Source of the DNA: Deltaproteobacteria bacterium
GTDB taxonomy: Bacteria; Myxococcota; Kuafuiibacteriia; Kuafuiibacteriales; Kuafuiibacteriaceae
Assembly (NCBI GenBank): GCA_020632995.1
Contig: JACKEN010000021.1
Span: 1 to 64,000, forward strand
Reading direction: 5' to 3'
DNA: 64,000 nt
Position numbers and translations under genes: made by a program. The notes under the pieces are model-generated. The model was not told where the DNA came from, made no database searches, and saw only the letters and a program-made list of their open reading frames with translations. Shown in pieces: positions 1-8,796 of the stretch (positions within the stretch are counted from its first letter, which is position 1; each line of letters starts with the position of its first letter).

Positions 1-935
1 GCGAGCAGCGCCTCGGGCTGCTCGGTAAGGATCCGGTGGCCGGAGCCCCGGATGTCCAGGACCCGGGCGTCCTGGAACACCGTGAGGTTGGTAGCGGTCT
101 GGAACTCCGTCCCGATTGGGCTGCACTCGGTGCCCACGATCAGCACTTCCCCCGTGAAGTCGCCGACGCCGGGGGTGAAGTCGTAGTCGAGGGAGGTCCC
201 CTTCAGGATCGCGGCCTCCCAGGTGATCAAGGCCAGCGCCCCCGGGCGCCAGACCGGCCAGGGCGGGTGGTCGTCGGGGTCGCAATAGAAGTTGCGGACG
301 CCGCTCTGGAGCATCCCGAGCATCTGATAGTCCAGGCCCACGTGGTCCAGGGGTGCGCTCCCCACGCTCCACACCAGGTCGAGGTAGCCGGGGGCCATCA
401 GGTCGAGGGCCAGCCCCACCTGGTCCTGGAAGCTGTCCTTCAAGCCTGGAGGCTCGATCAGCACTGCCTGCCGCACGTGCTCGGGGTGCCGGGCGAGGTA
501 GAGGGCGACGAAGGCTGCGCTCCAGGAGTGGCCGATGAAGGTGGCAGGCTCCCCGCCCGCCTCCGCCAGCCACATCGCCTCGAGCTCCTCCGCCATGGCC
601 TCGAAGCCCAGCTCCTCCGCCGGTACCCGCTCCGAGAGGCCGTTGCCCCGCAGATCCCACATCACCACCCGGTAGTGATCCGACAGGGCCGCGAGGGGCG
701 CGTAGGCCCGCAGGTCGGAGGCCGAGCCGGGGATCACGAACAGGGGTGGCGCGCCCTCCGCCCCGAAGGTGCGCAGGTGGACCTGCCGAAGGTGGCCCAC
801 CACATCGAGCGAGCGGCTGGGCAGGCTGGGATCCTCATCGACCGTGGCGGGCACCCATGCGCCCGGATCCCCGGGATCCACGCAGGCCCAAAGGGGCACG
901 AGGTGAAGGAGCAGCGCCGCACGCACTCGGAGCAT
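1..935 (-). CDS. Lipoprotein alpha/beta-hydrolase, C-terminus cut by window edge
   Basis: Alpha/beta-hydrolase fold enzyme, probably an esterase or epoxide/lactone-type hydrolase; the substrate is unknown. Translation from ATG at 935 gives a lipoprotein signal ending LWAC (Cys18), so it is probably membrane-anchored. The nucleophile elbow GHSWSA lies at residues 135-140 (Ser137), an oxyanion-type segment VIPGSAS near 68-74, and a late GSGHRI that would supply the catalytic His. A strong Shine-Dalgarno AGGAGGTG precedes the ATG. The reading frame is open to base 1, so the last residues are outside the window. It lies directly downstream of a (broken) TetR gene, with a perfect palindrome between them, suggesting local control by that repressor. 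The fold is secure; substrate and role are not. Confidence 0.85.
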   Translation of the reverse strand, partial: MLRVRAALLLHLVPLWACVDPGDPGAWVPATVDEDPSLPSRSLDVVGHLRQVHLRTFGAEGAPPLFVIPGSASDLRAYAPLAALSDHYRVVMWDLRGNGLSERVPAEELGFEAMAEELEAMWLAEAGGEPATFIGHSWSAAFVALYLARHPEHVRQAVLIEPPGLKDSFQDQVGLALDLMAPGYLDLVWSVGSAPLDHVGLDYQMLGMLQSGVRNFYCDPDDHPPWPVWRPGALALITWEAAILKGTSLDYDFTPGVGDFTGEVLIVGTECSPIGTEFQTATNLTVFQDARVLDIRGSGHRILTEQPEALL

Positions 936-956
936 CAGGAGCACCTCCTGGCCTCA

Positions 957-973
957 AGTTAACACTGTTAACT
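957..973. promoter_or_regulatory. 17-bp perfect palindrome, probable TetR operator
   Basis: AGTTAACACTGTTAACT is a perfect inverted repeat around a central C. It sits 22 bp upstream of the hydrolase start (935) and 33 bp past the stop of the TetR-family gene (1006). It is AT-rich in a GC-rich context. Position and symmetry fit an operator for the neighbouring regulator; binding is inference. Confidence 0.6.
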
Positions 974-1005
974 CCAGGTCGGATACCCCGGCCGGACCCC
1001 CTGTC

Positions 1006-1614
1006 TCACTCGGAGCCAGGGAAGAGGGCGTCCACCAGCCGTCGGACCTGGGCCCGGGCCATGGCCTCGAAGTGGGGGCGAGGCATGATCGCCGGGCCGC
1101 CCCCCGCGACCCAGAGGCTGGCCAGGCCGTGCACCTGGGCCCAGAGCATGAGCCCCAGAGCCTGGATCTCCTCGGGCGGGCTGGCGCTACGGCACTCGCG
1201 GACCCGGTCCATCAGGAGCTGGAGGGCGGGGGAGGGCCGACCCTGGGGATCGGGGGCGTGAAGCCCGATCTGAAGCTCCTCCCACGCAAGGAACATCACC
1301 CGGTAGTCGTGGGGGTGCTCCAGCGCGAAGTCGAGGTAGCCGTCGCCGGTGGCCAGCAGCCGTTCTCGTGGCGAGCCGGCCTCGAGGCCGCGGGTGAGGT
1401 AGAGGTGAGGAGGCGGTCCCGGCCCGCGTCGACCACCGCCCGCAGCCGATCGTCGCGGTCCACGAAGACCGCCGGTGGAAGCGCGGTAGCCAGACCCTGA
1501 CTTCGCGGGCCACCGCCCGCATGGTGACGGCTTGCAGGCCACCTGCACCAGGAGGTCTCGGTGCGACCTCCACGATCTGGCTCAGCGCTCCCCCGATGGG
1601 GAACCTGTGCTCAC
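1006..1614 (-). pseudogene. TetR/AcrR-family regulator, multiply frameshifted
   Basis: Pieces of one TetR repressor lie in different frames. The recognition-helix region (AVTMRAVAREV) is in one frame. A stretch reading FVDRDDRLRAVVDAGRDRLL is in a second. The ligand-binding part from YLTRGLEAG to the stop at 1006 is in a third, with a DFALEHPHDYRVMF segment typical of the TetR C-terminal WHG-type domain. The likely start is GTG at 1614. At least three or four indels would be needed to restore one ORF, more than in the window's other broken genes, so this may be a true pseudogene rather than only sequence error. It lies immediately upstream of the hydrolase gene and the 957-973 palindrome. Confidence 0.7.
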
Positions 1615-1626
1615 GGTCGGGGCGCG

Positions 1627-3116
1627 CTAGTACCCCTCGTGCACCGAGTTGTAGTTTCGCCACGCCTGGTCGGGGGTGTGGTGCCGATCCTTGATGTAGC
1701 TCAGCATCCCGCGCGCCTCCTCGAGGGGGACGTTGATGCCCGCGCGGCCCGAGGGGTAGTGGATCTCCACGTTGCCGAGCAGGAGCTGCCCGATGCCGGT
1801 GGCGGAGCTGGTGGCGGTGATCCGGCCGCGCCGCAGCTCGGCGTGGATCTTCGGCCACTCGGAGGCGCGGTTGGCCCGCCACCCGTAGGTGTAGTTGGGC
1901 CGCCCCACCTCGCCGTCGGACTCCGCGTCGATGAGCTTGTGCAGGCTGTCCGCGATCGCCCAGTCCGCGGGCACGCCCTCGTCGGCCGCGGCGCGCAGGA
2001 AGAGGCGGTACGCGTCGGCGGTGAACTGCCGGTAGACCGACTTGACCGGGTACACGCCATCGGTGGGCAGGCGCACCGCGTTGGTGGAGGCCAGGGCGTC
2101 CCAGGTGGCGCGGCCCACGATGCCGTCGGGCTCGATGCCGTTGAAGGCCTGGAAGGCGCGGATCGCGCTCCGGGTCTTGGCCCCGAAGCTGCTGTCGGCG
2201 GTGCCCAGGGGGTAGCCGAGGCGCTGCAACTGAGCCTGCACCAGCTCCACGTTGTGGCCCTGCATGCCCCAGGTGAGGCGCGGCTTCTGCTGGGTGAAGA
2301 CGGCCTGGTCGGCCGCGCTCAGGTGCGCCACGCCCGCGGTGTCCCGTGGCGCCTGCACCGTCGGCGGCGCCACCGGATCCGCTGGCGCCGCCGGCTCGGC
2401 GCTCACGCCCGATCGGTGAGCTTCAGGACCTGGCCGGGGTGGATGGTGTAGGGCCGCCGCAGGTGGTTGAGCGCGATGATCTGGTCGGTGGTCACGCCGG
2501 TCCGCTGCGCGATGCGGCCCACGTTGTCGCCGCGCCGCACCGTGTAGGTCGCCGGGACGTCGTGCGGGGTGGCCATGTCGGTGCGGCCCTGCACGTCGGG
2601 GCGGGCCTGGGCCGAGGCCAGGGCGTCGGGGCTCACCGACTCGGGCAGCTTCAGGACCTGGCCGGGGTAGATCAGGTTGGCGTAGCGGATGTTGTTCAGC
2701 CGCTGCAGGGTCTGGGCGTCGGTGCCCAGGCGGCGCGCGATGACGGACAGGTTGTCCCCCCGCTTCACGGTGTAGGTCGCGGGCTCGGCCTGAGCCGTCT
2801 GCACCACCGGCGTGGGCTGCGCGACGGTGTCCAGCGGGGCGCCCTGGGCCGCGGCGCCGGTGCCGAAGCTCAGGGCCAGGGTCACCGCCGCGACCGCGGG
2901 CAGCTGCTTGGCCACCGCGTGGACGACCTGGGCCGCCTTCGCCCGGAACGCGGACAGGGGCGCCCACCCGGTGGGGCCGCCGCGCTCGATCCCGGGGCTG
3001 GGGTCGGCGGCGCGGGGAGCGGAATCAGAGCGGAGGGGATGGGCCGGCGCCCGGGACTCCTGGGCCGTGATGGCCTGGGGGTTGGCGGTGAGGCGGGTGC
3101 TCCGGAAGCCCAACAT
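1627..3116 (-). CDS. Secreted LysM / peptidoglycan-binding / lytic transglycosylase-like protein (frameshift near 2405)
   Basis: Cell-wall enzyme. The first part has a hydrophobic segment about 70 residues in (PAVAAVTLALSFGTGAAAQ), then two LysM modules (YTVKRGDNLSVIARRLG and YTVRRGDNVGRIAQRTG, each ending in PGQVLKL). The second part has a PG_binding_1 domain (LVQAQLQRLGYPLG ... GIVGRATWDAL) and a transglycosylase-like domain with LIDAESDG, TGIGQLLLGN and MLSYIKDRHHTPDQAW. The two halves are in different frames: the first stops at 2403 and the second is open from GTG 2406, sharing a GTGA. A lost base in one gene is more likely than two coupled genes, because the second half would lack a signal peptide. 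ATG at 3116 is chosen as start; an in-frame TTG at 3158 would overlap a palindrome. Confidence 0.75.
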
Positions 3117-3152
3117 CTGAGGATCGTATCGGGGGTCGATGTAGGAGGTTGT

Positions 3153-3166
3153 GCACAATGTTGTGC
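3153..3166. promoter_or_regulatory. 14-bp palindrome upstream of the LysM gene
   Basis: GCACAATGTTGTGC is a perfect inverted repeat 37 bp upstream of the proposed ATG (3116) of the LysM/transglycosylase gene, in the gap to the cytochrome gene. It may be a repressor site; no regulator is assigned. Confidence 0.4.
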
Positions 3167-3255
3167 CTAATCACCTACATGTCAGGCAAATCCGATGGGG
3201 TAGACGCGCCTCAGGAGGGTAGTCCCGAGTTGAGACGGGCTGCGTCAGAGGGGTA

Positions 3256-3282
3256 CCGCGGGGGGCAGGGCGCCCCCCGCGG
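3256..3282. terminator. GC-rich hairpin after the cytochrome/beta-propeller gene
   Basis: An 11-bp perfect stem (CCGCGGGGGGC paired with GCCCCCCGCGG) with a 5-base loop lies 9 bp beyond the stop codon at 3291. There is no U-tract, so it is a hairpin terminator or mRNA 3'-end barrier rather than a classical intrinsic terminator. Confidence 0.55.
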
Positions 3283-3290
3283 CGCGGCTG

Positions 3291-5989
3291 TCACGGGGTG
3301 GGGCAGAGCACGGTCTCGGGCCGGACCGCGAACTCGGGGGTGTCCTCGTCGATGCTGGCCAGGAAGGCCACCAGCGCCGCCCGCTCCTCGGCGGTGGGCA
3401 CGAAGTTCGGGTTCCCCGAGCGGGTGTGGGCCGCGAACCGGGCGTCGAGGAGGTCGTCCAGGGAGGCCGCCGCGCCGTTGTGCGGTAAGGGCGCCCCGGT
3501 GATCGCGCCGAGCAGGGAGGGCGGGTTGAACCCGTTGCGCCCCTGGGCCGGCTGGCCGTTGGCCCGGACCTCGCCCGCGCCGCCGGTGGCCTCGAAGGTG
3601 CCCACGCTCCGGATGTTGCAGGCCTGCCGCTTGAACAGCGCGGGGCGCCGCCGTCGGAGTCGTCACCCGCAACCAGGGTTGCATCGACGTTCACGTCGAG
3701 GGGCAGGCCGACCAGGGTGCCGGGGTCCATCGCGATGCCGAAGGCGGCGTTGGTGGCGAAGGTCCGGCTGGGGAGCGCGCCGTCGAACGCGGTGACGTCG
3801 TAGAAGGTCCGGCTCACCGTCCACTTGGGGCCGGCGTGGCACTTGTCGCAGCCGCCGTCCTCGAAGACCTGCCGGCCGAGGTCGAGCAGGCTGGCCTGCG
3901 CGCTCTTCCCGTTGGGGCTCCGCACGGTCTGGATGTACGCGTCGATCAGGTCCCAGTCCGGGCAGGTGTTGGCGTTCTTGCAGATCTCCCGGGTGCGGGA
4001 CACGAAGGTCAGCGAGCCGTTGAGGGCCTGGTGGTTCTCACGGGTGGTGCCGTCCTCGGCCAGGAGCTGGGCGAAGACCGCCGGCGCGCCCTCGGGGCTG
4101 GCCAGCGGCCGACGTCGTCGCGCAGGGCGCCGCTGCCGCCGGAGACGCCGCGGGTGTTCAGCTCGAAGTCCGCGGTCTCGTCGAAGATCGCGGTCCAGTT
4201 CAGGGCGCGCATGTCCGAGGGGTCATCGCTCGCGAACTGGCCGTCGAGGGAGATGGTCTGCCGGGGGCCGGCGGCGAAGCTCCAGGTCACGTTGTCGGTG
4301 AGGCCCATCGGGTGGCAGGCCTGGCAGCTCCCCCAGCCCTCCTTGGACCAGATCCCGGTGCCGGTGTTGAAGAAGCGCTTGCCCTTCCACGCCTTGAACT
4401 CGGCCGAGGCGGGGTTGGTGGGCTGCGCGGTGGAGACCACCTGGCCGAGGGCGCGCTGGTCACGGAAGCTGAGGACGCTGAGGTCGCGGCTGATCAGGTT
4501 GGCCACGTAGGCGGCGGCGTTGCCGGTGCGGTGCCGCACCACGATGCCCTGGGGGTTCTGGCCGGCCGCGATGTTGAACGCGCTCGCCGCGCCGACCGTG
4601 ACCGCACCCGCCTCGGAGTACTCGACGCGGAGCACGATGTCGCTGCCCGCCGCGGTCACGTAGCCGATGGCTACGTCGTCCCGGTTCACGAAGGCGATGG
4701 CGTTCGGCACGTTCATGAAGCGGCGGCCGATGTTGTCGTCACCGTCGTCGTCGGGCTGCTGGGCCTTGATGAGGGCGTTGAGGTTCTGGGTGAGCGCAGC
4801 CGACCTCCGCCTCGGCGTCGACGTCGATGACCGACACCAGGGCCTGCACGTTGTGGTTGAACACCACCGGGCCAGCGGGGGACGCGGCGACCGAGGTGAC
4901 GTAGGCGTAGGTCTTCCCGAACGCGGTGTGGATGGTGATGCTGTTGAGCTGGTTGGGGAAGCAACCGCTGACCAGCGGGTTGCCGTTCACCGGGGCGTCG
5001 AAGCAGTTGGCGAGGGGGGCGAGCACGATCTCGCGGGCCGGGCCGCCCGAGGCGTCGATCACGCGGACCACGCCCTCGCGGCCGAGGTCCTCGGCCTCCG
5101 CGCCGGTGCCGCGCCCGTAGAAGCGGGTCACCAGGATCTTCTCGTCGTCATCGTCGTCGTCGCCGTCGTTGGTCACCGCCACCGCGAAGGGGGTCGCGCC
5201 CAGCTCGATCGTGCGCCGCACCTGCATGGTCTCGGTGTCGATCGCGGTGAGGGTCCCGTCGATCCAGTTGGTGGCCCAGGCGGTCTTGCCGGTGGGCGAC
5301 AGGGCCAGGCCCATCACCTCACCGCCCAGGGTGAGCTCACCCGACAAGCGGGCCTGCGCGGTGTTGGCGTCCACGATGCGGGCCACCGAGCCCGCGGCGC
5401 GGTTGGCCACGAAGGCCTGGGTCTGGTCGGGGTGGAACACCACCGCCACCGGCTCCGCGTTGGCCTGCTGGCTGCTCGCGACCTTGGCGATGCGGGACTC
5501 CTGGCCCTCCGCCGCGTTGAAGAAGGACACCGAGCCGTCGTCGGTGTTCACCATCGCCACCACCTGATCGTCCCGGGTGATGTCGACCGCGGTGCTGCGG
5601 CTGGGGCGGGTCAACAGGTCGGTGACCGGCGGGGGCGGCTCGGCCTCGCACTCGCAGGCCGTGTTGCAGAAGAAGTCCACCTGGCAGCCGCTGTTGGGGC
5701 CGTTGCCCTCGCACTGGGGGGCGTCGACGAGGCAGGTGACCTCCTCCTGACAGGTGCAGGTGGTGTTGCAGAAGTACCCGTCGTCACACCCCGAGTTGGG
5801 GCCGCTCCCCTCGCACTGGGGCGCGGTGGAGATGCAGCCCGGCGTGTTGTTGTTGTTGTTGTTGTTCTGGTTGTTGTTGTTGTTGTTCTGGTTGGTGTTG
5901 TTGTTGTTCGTGTTCTGAGGGGTCTCACCTGAGCTGGCGAGGCAGCCGGTGAGGGCGAGCGTGAGAGCGAGCAGCGCGTGACGTTTCAT
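3291..5989 (-). CDS. Dihaem cytochrome c (peroxidase-like) lipoprotein with beta-propeller and Asn-rich spacer; three frameshifts
   Basis: Lipoprotein signal (LTGC, Cys16), then a spacer made almost wholly of Asn with Thr/Gln. Next come two Cys-rich repeats (CISTAPQCEG.. and CLVDAPQCEG.., each ending FCNT-C-C), a YVTN/YncE-type beta-propeller (AVVFHPDQTQAFVANR, LALSPTGKTAWATN), and two c-type haem sites, CQACH and CDKCH, with an RNGFNPPSLLG region like the MauG/CcpA family. The product is probably an exported electron-transfer or peroxidase protein. The frame breaks near 4810, 4125 and 3640; the last lies at a C run where one C appears lost. With these repaired it is one protein of about 900 residues. 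ATG at 5989 is preceded by GGAG-type sequence. Substrate is unknown. Confidence 0.75.
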
Positions 5990-6074
5990 TCTTGGGGTCT
6001 CCTCGTTGAGCGGCGCGGGGCCATGGTTCGCGGCCCCGACGTCCTGTAGTGCTGCTCTGCGGCCAGGTGGCTCT

Positions 6075-6209
6075 ATGGATGCTGGATGGGGGTCATAGGC
6101 CTGGGCCTATGGCCCACCTTTCCCTTTGGAGGACAGGCACTTACGGTGCCGGGCGATGGAGCTCACCCCGCTCTCGCAGGTCCTCACCGTGGCCGAGCAC
6201 GGGAGCATG
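6075..6209. repeat. 135-bp direct repeat, left copy
   Basis: Nearly identical and colinear with 10446-10580, only about ten substitutions and no indels. It contains a LysR-type promoter with the palindrome CATAGGCCTGGGCCTATG (6094-6111), the leader, the ATG and the first 18 codons of the LysR gene. The two copies bracket the Cys-rich lipoprotein/TPR/kinase cassette. Confidence 0.9.
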
Positions 6210-6254
6210 GGCTCGAGAGGTTCGGATGCGGGAGCCTCGGGCGCGAGGGGGTAG
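6156..6254 (+). pseudogene. Truncated LysR-family remnant (32 codons)
   Basis: Begins MELTPLSQVLTVAEHGSM, matching the first 18 codons of the LysR gene at 10527 with its upstream region, then diverges and meets TAG at 6252. The divergent part starts GGCTCGAGAG, also found further into the intact gene (about 10778), so an internal deletion of the duplicated copy is plausible. The winged-helix domain is lost, so it is non-functional as a regulator. The 170 bp from here to the next gene (6422) hold no other recognisable gene. Confidence 0.75.
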
Positions 6255-6421
6255 GCCGAGCCCTGGTCGCCGACGACGGCGGCGCGGCGCGAGACGGGGC
6301 GCGATCGGCCTGGAAGAGGAGCGCCCGAATGAGTGGAAAAGGGCGCCGAAGTACGTCCCGGCGCGTCGGCAGGGTGGCCAGGTACTCGTGAAAAATCCGC
6401 GGACCGGCTAAAGCTGCTGGG

Positions 6422-7888
6422 GTGGAGCTACGGACCCTGTTGGCGGTGTGGGCCCTCGCCCTGGCCGGAGCGTGCCTCCCCAAGGAGGTCCCGCTCGAAA
6501 CCAAGTCGTGCCCCTGCGCGGTGGGCTTCGAGTGCGATTCGCAGACGAACCGCTGCGTGCGCCCGGGGGAGGTCACCGACGCCGGCGGCGCGGCGGACGC
6601 GGGGCCCAGCGACGCCGAGCCGGCTGACGCGGCCGAGGTGTCGTGTCGCTTCGACTACGACTGCAGTCCTCCCGAGACGATCTGTCAGTCCGGGGTGTGC
6701 TCGGCGGCCTGCGGCCAACCGGACGGCCTGCGCTGTTCGCCGGGGCAGACCTGCGAGCCGCGGACGGGTCGATGCCTGAAGGCTGGCTCCTGCTCCACCA
6801 GCGCGGAGTGTGGCAGCGACGGGCCCCCCTTCATCGCGTGTCTCGACGGCCAGTGCGTCGCTGCCTGCGGGACCCGCGACGGCGCCTGTCCCGGCAACCG
6901 CCAGTGCTCCAGCACCGGCGCGTGCGTGGCCGCGCCGAGCTGCGCCGTCGACGCGGACTGCGGAGACCCGAGCTTCGTGTGTCTCGAGTCACTGTGCATC
7001 AAGCGCTGCGACGCCCCGGGCGCCTACCCCTGCGCGGGGCTGAGCGCGTGCAATGCGTCCAGCGGCCGCTGCGAAGGGGAGCGGGCCCTCGCGTGGGGTC
7101 AAGAGTGCAACCAGACCTACGAGTGCACCACCGGCTACTGCCTGCCCCTGGTGGGCGATCGCTACTGCACCCGCTACTGCGGCGCGACGCAGGACTGTCC
7201 GCTCGGCTTCTCGTGCATGCAGCTGTCCAATGCGCCGAGCGGCATCCACACCCAGGAGTGCGTCCGGAGCGCCTCGCTCCAGTCCATGCCGCCGCTCACC
7301 GAGCGGTCGGGCTCGGGGTGCAACGCCGCCGACAACGCCTGCCAGTCGTTGGTCTGCGAGACCGCCCTGTGCGTGGAGCGCTGCTCGCGAGACGCGCACT
7401 GCCTCGGGCTCGGCGGCACCTGCCGGGCCCAGATCATCGGGAGCATCGTCCGCGCCACCTGCACCGAGCCCTCGGGCGGCGCCGTCGACAGCGCGTGCGG
7501 CGCCCACACGGACTGCGCCTCGGGGATCTGCGACCCGGATCGAGGGGTGTGCGTAGCCCCGTGCTGCGCCAACGCCGACTGCCGCAGCGGCGAGCACTGC
7601 ACCGTCTTCGAGATGATACCGACCTACCCCATCACCTACTGCCGACCCCTCGACGACCCGGGGGGCCGTGACCTCGGCGTGGCCTGCGACTCCTCGGATC
7701 AGTGCGCCAGCGGTCTGTGTGGGCGCCGCCTGAGCGGCAGCTCGGCGAACCTGATGTGCACGACGGTCTGCTGCACGGACGCCGACTGCGCGGGGCTGCC
7801 CAATGGCCCCGGCCTCTGCCTTGCCTACTCCGGCCGCGACACCGCCGACGTGGCGTACAAGCGCTGCGTGGAGAAGCCCTCCGGCTGA
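6422..7888 (+). CDS. Cys-rich repeat lipoprotein
   Basis: A 488-residue exported protein. The hydrophobic N-terminus (LLAVWALALAGAC) ends at a Cys and is followed by an Asp/Ala-rich spacer, then many short Cys modules of the type DC..P..C..G.C...C repeated to the C-terminus. Such disulphide-rich surface proteins are common in Myxococcota and usually have no assigned function. The start is GTG 6422; no strong Shine-Dalgarno is visible, and no better start lies nearby. It is the first gene inside the repeat-bracketed cassette and is convergent with the TPR gene, with 17 bp between the stop codons. No enzyme motif was seen. Confidence 0.8.
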   Translation: MELRTLLAVWALALAGACLPKEVPLETKSCPCAVGFECDSQTNRCVRPGEVTDAGGAADAGPSDAEPADAAEVSCRFDYDCSPPETICQSGVCSAACGQPDGLRCSPGQTCEPRTGRCLKAGSCSTSAECGSDGPPFIACLDGQCVAACGTRDGACPGNRQCSSTGACVAAPSCAVDADCGDPSFVCLESLCIKRCDAPGAYPCAGLSACNASSGRCEGERALAWGQECNQTYECTTGYCLPLVGDRYCTRYCGATQDCPLGFSCMQLSNAPSGIHTQECVRSASLQSMPPLTERSGSGCNAADNACQSLVCETALCVERCSRDAHCLGLGGTCRAQIIGSIVRATCTEPSGGAVDSACGAHTDCASGICDPDRGVCVAPCCANADCRSGEHCTVFEMIPTYPITYCRPLDDPGGRDLGVACDSSDQCASGLCGRRLSGSSANLMCTTVCCTDADCAGLPNGPGLCLAYSGRDTADVAYKRCVEKPSG

Positions 7889-7905
7889 GCCGCTCGCATC
7901 GCGGA

Positions 7906-8748
7906 TCAGAGCCGCAGCTGGGCTTGCAGGCCCACCGCGTCTGGTGTCAACAGCGCCTGCACCTGGGCGTCGTCGTCGTCTCCTCCGCCGAAGATCGCCC
8001 ACACCAGCCCGCCCAGCAGCGCGGCCCCCCCGACCCCATACGCGATGTTCGCGCCGAGCGCGAAGGTGTCGGCGCGCTGGACGAGATCCGAGGCCTTGCT
8101 GTGGGTGGGCTCGTCCTCGGCCATGCGGGTCCGTTGGCTCGACAAATAGCCGAGCACCCCGCCCGCGGCGACGCCGGCCGCGCCTACGCCGACGATGATC
8201 CAGGGCGCGACCCGCGTCGGCGCCTCCGGCGCCGGGGTCGCGACGACGACAGAGGGCGCGGGGGGCTCGGTCGGGGGGGGCGGTGCCGGCGTGGGGGGCG
8301 GGGGTTGGGTGAGGAGCCGGGCCCGCTCCGCCTTCAGCTTCTCGAGCGCCGCCCGCTCTTCGATCTGGATCGTGAGCGTCGCGATGCGCCGCTCGATCCC
8401 CTTGCGGTCGGGCGTGTCGGGCTCGCGCTCCAGGTACTTCTCGAACGCGGCCTTGGACTCCTCGAGACGGCCCGCCCCTTCGAGGGCCTTGGCCAGATTG
8501 TAGAGAAGGATGGGAGCAGGGTCCAGAAGGTAGGCGGTTCGGAGGTAGCTGGCGGCCTCCTCGAAGTTACCCTCCTGGTAGGCCTTCGCGCTGCGTTCGA
8601 ACAGCGCGACGGCTTGTTCCCGGTCCTGTTGCGATGGCTTGCTCTCGGAGCTGACGTCAGCCTGCGCGAGCGCCGGTGTCGCACCCCCGAGCGACGCCGC
8701 AAAGGTGAGGGCCACACGCCACGACGACCTGGATGTAGGCGACGGCAT
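7906..8748 (-). CDS. TPR protein with two C-terminal membrane segments
   Basis: A 280-residue exported protein. A signal peptide (VALTFAASLGGATPALAQA) is followed by TPR-like repeats (ALFERSAKAYQEGNFEEAASYLRTAYLLDP.., YNLAKALEGAGRLEESKAAFEKYL), a helical stretch, a Pro-rich linker, and two hydrophobic segments (WIIVGVGAAGVAAGGVLGYL and IAYGVGGAALLGGLVWAIFG). This architecture recurs next to Hanks-type kinases in Myxococcota, and here it is divergent from one with only 48 bp between the start codons. It may be a partner or sensor of that kinase; this is inference from context. Confidence 0.8.
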   Translation of the reverse strand: MPSPTSRSSWRVALTFAASLGGATPALAQADVSSESKPSQQDREQAVALFERSAKAYQEGNFEEAASYLRTAYLLDPAPILLYNLAKALEGAGRLEESKAAFEKYLEREPDTPDRKGIERRIATLTIQIEERAALEKLKAERARLLTQPPPPTPAPPPPTEPPAPSVVVATPAPEAPTRVAPWIIVGVGAAGVAAGGVLGYLSSQRTRMAEDEPTHSKASDLVQRADTFALGANIAYGVGGAALLGGLVWAIFGGGDDDDAQVQALLTPDAVGLQAQLRL

Positions 8749-8796
8749 CCTCTGCACACTATCACTGGCGCTCCTGTTCCGGCAAAATCCGCCGCG

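Noticed and set aside
2403..2406. GTGA overlap read as two separate coupled genes in the LysM protein
   Set aside because: The second product would be a cell-wall enzyme without a signal peptide. A lost base in a single gene is simpler.
5654..5769. GCAG-N6-TTGC at 5654 and 5756 as independent copies of the dispersed motif
   Set aside because: Both encode the same repeated FCNT-C peptide, so they are not independent evidence.
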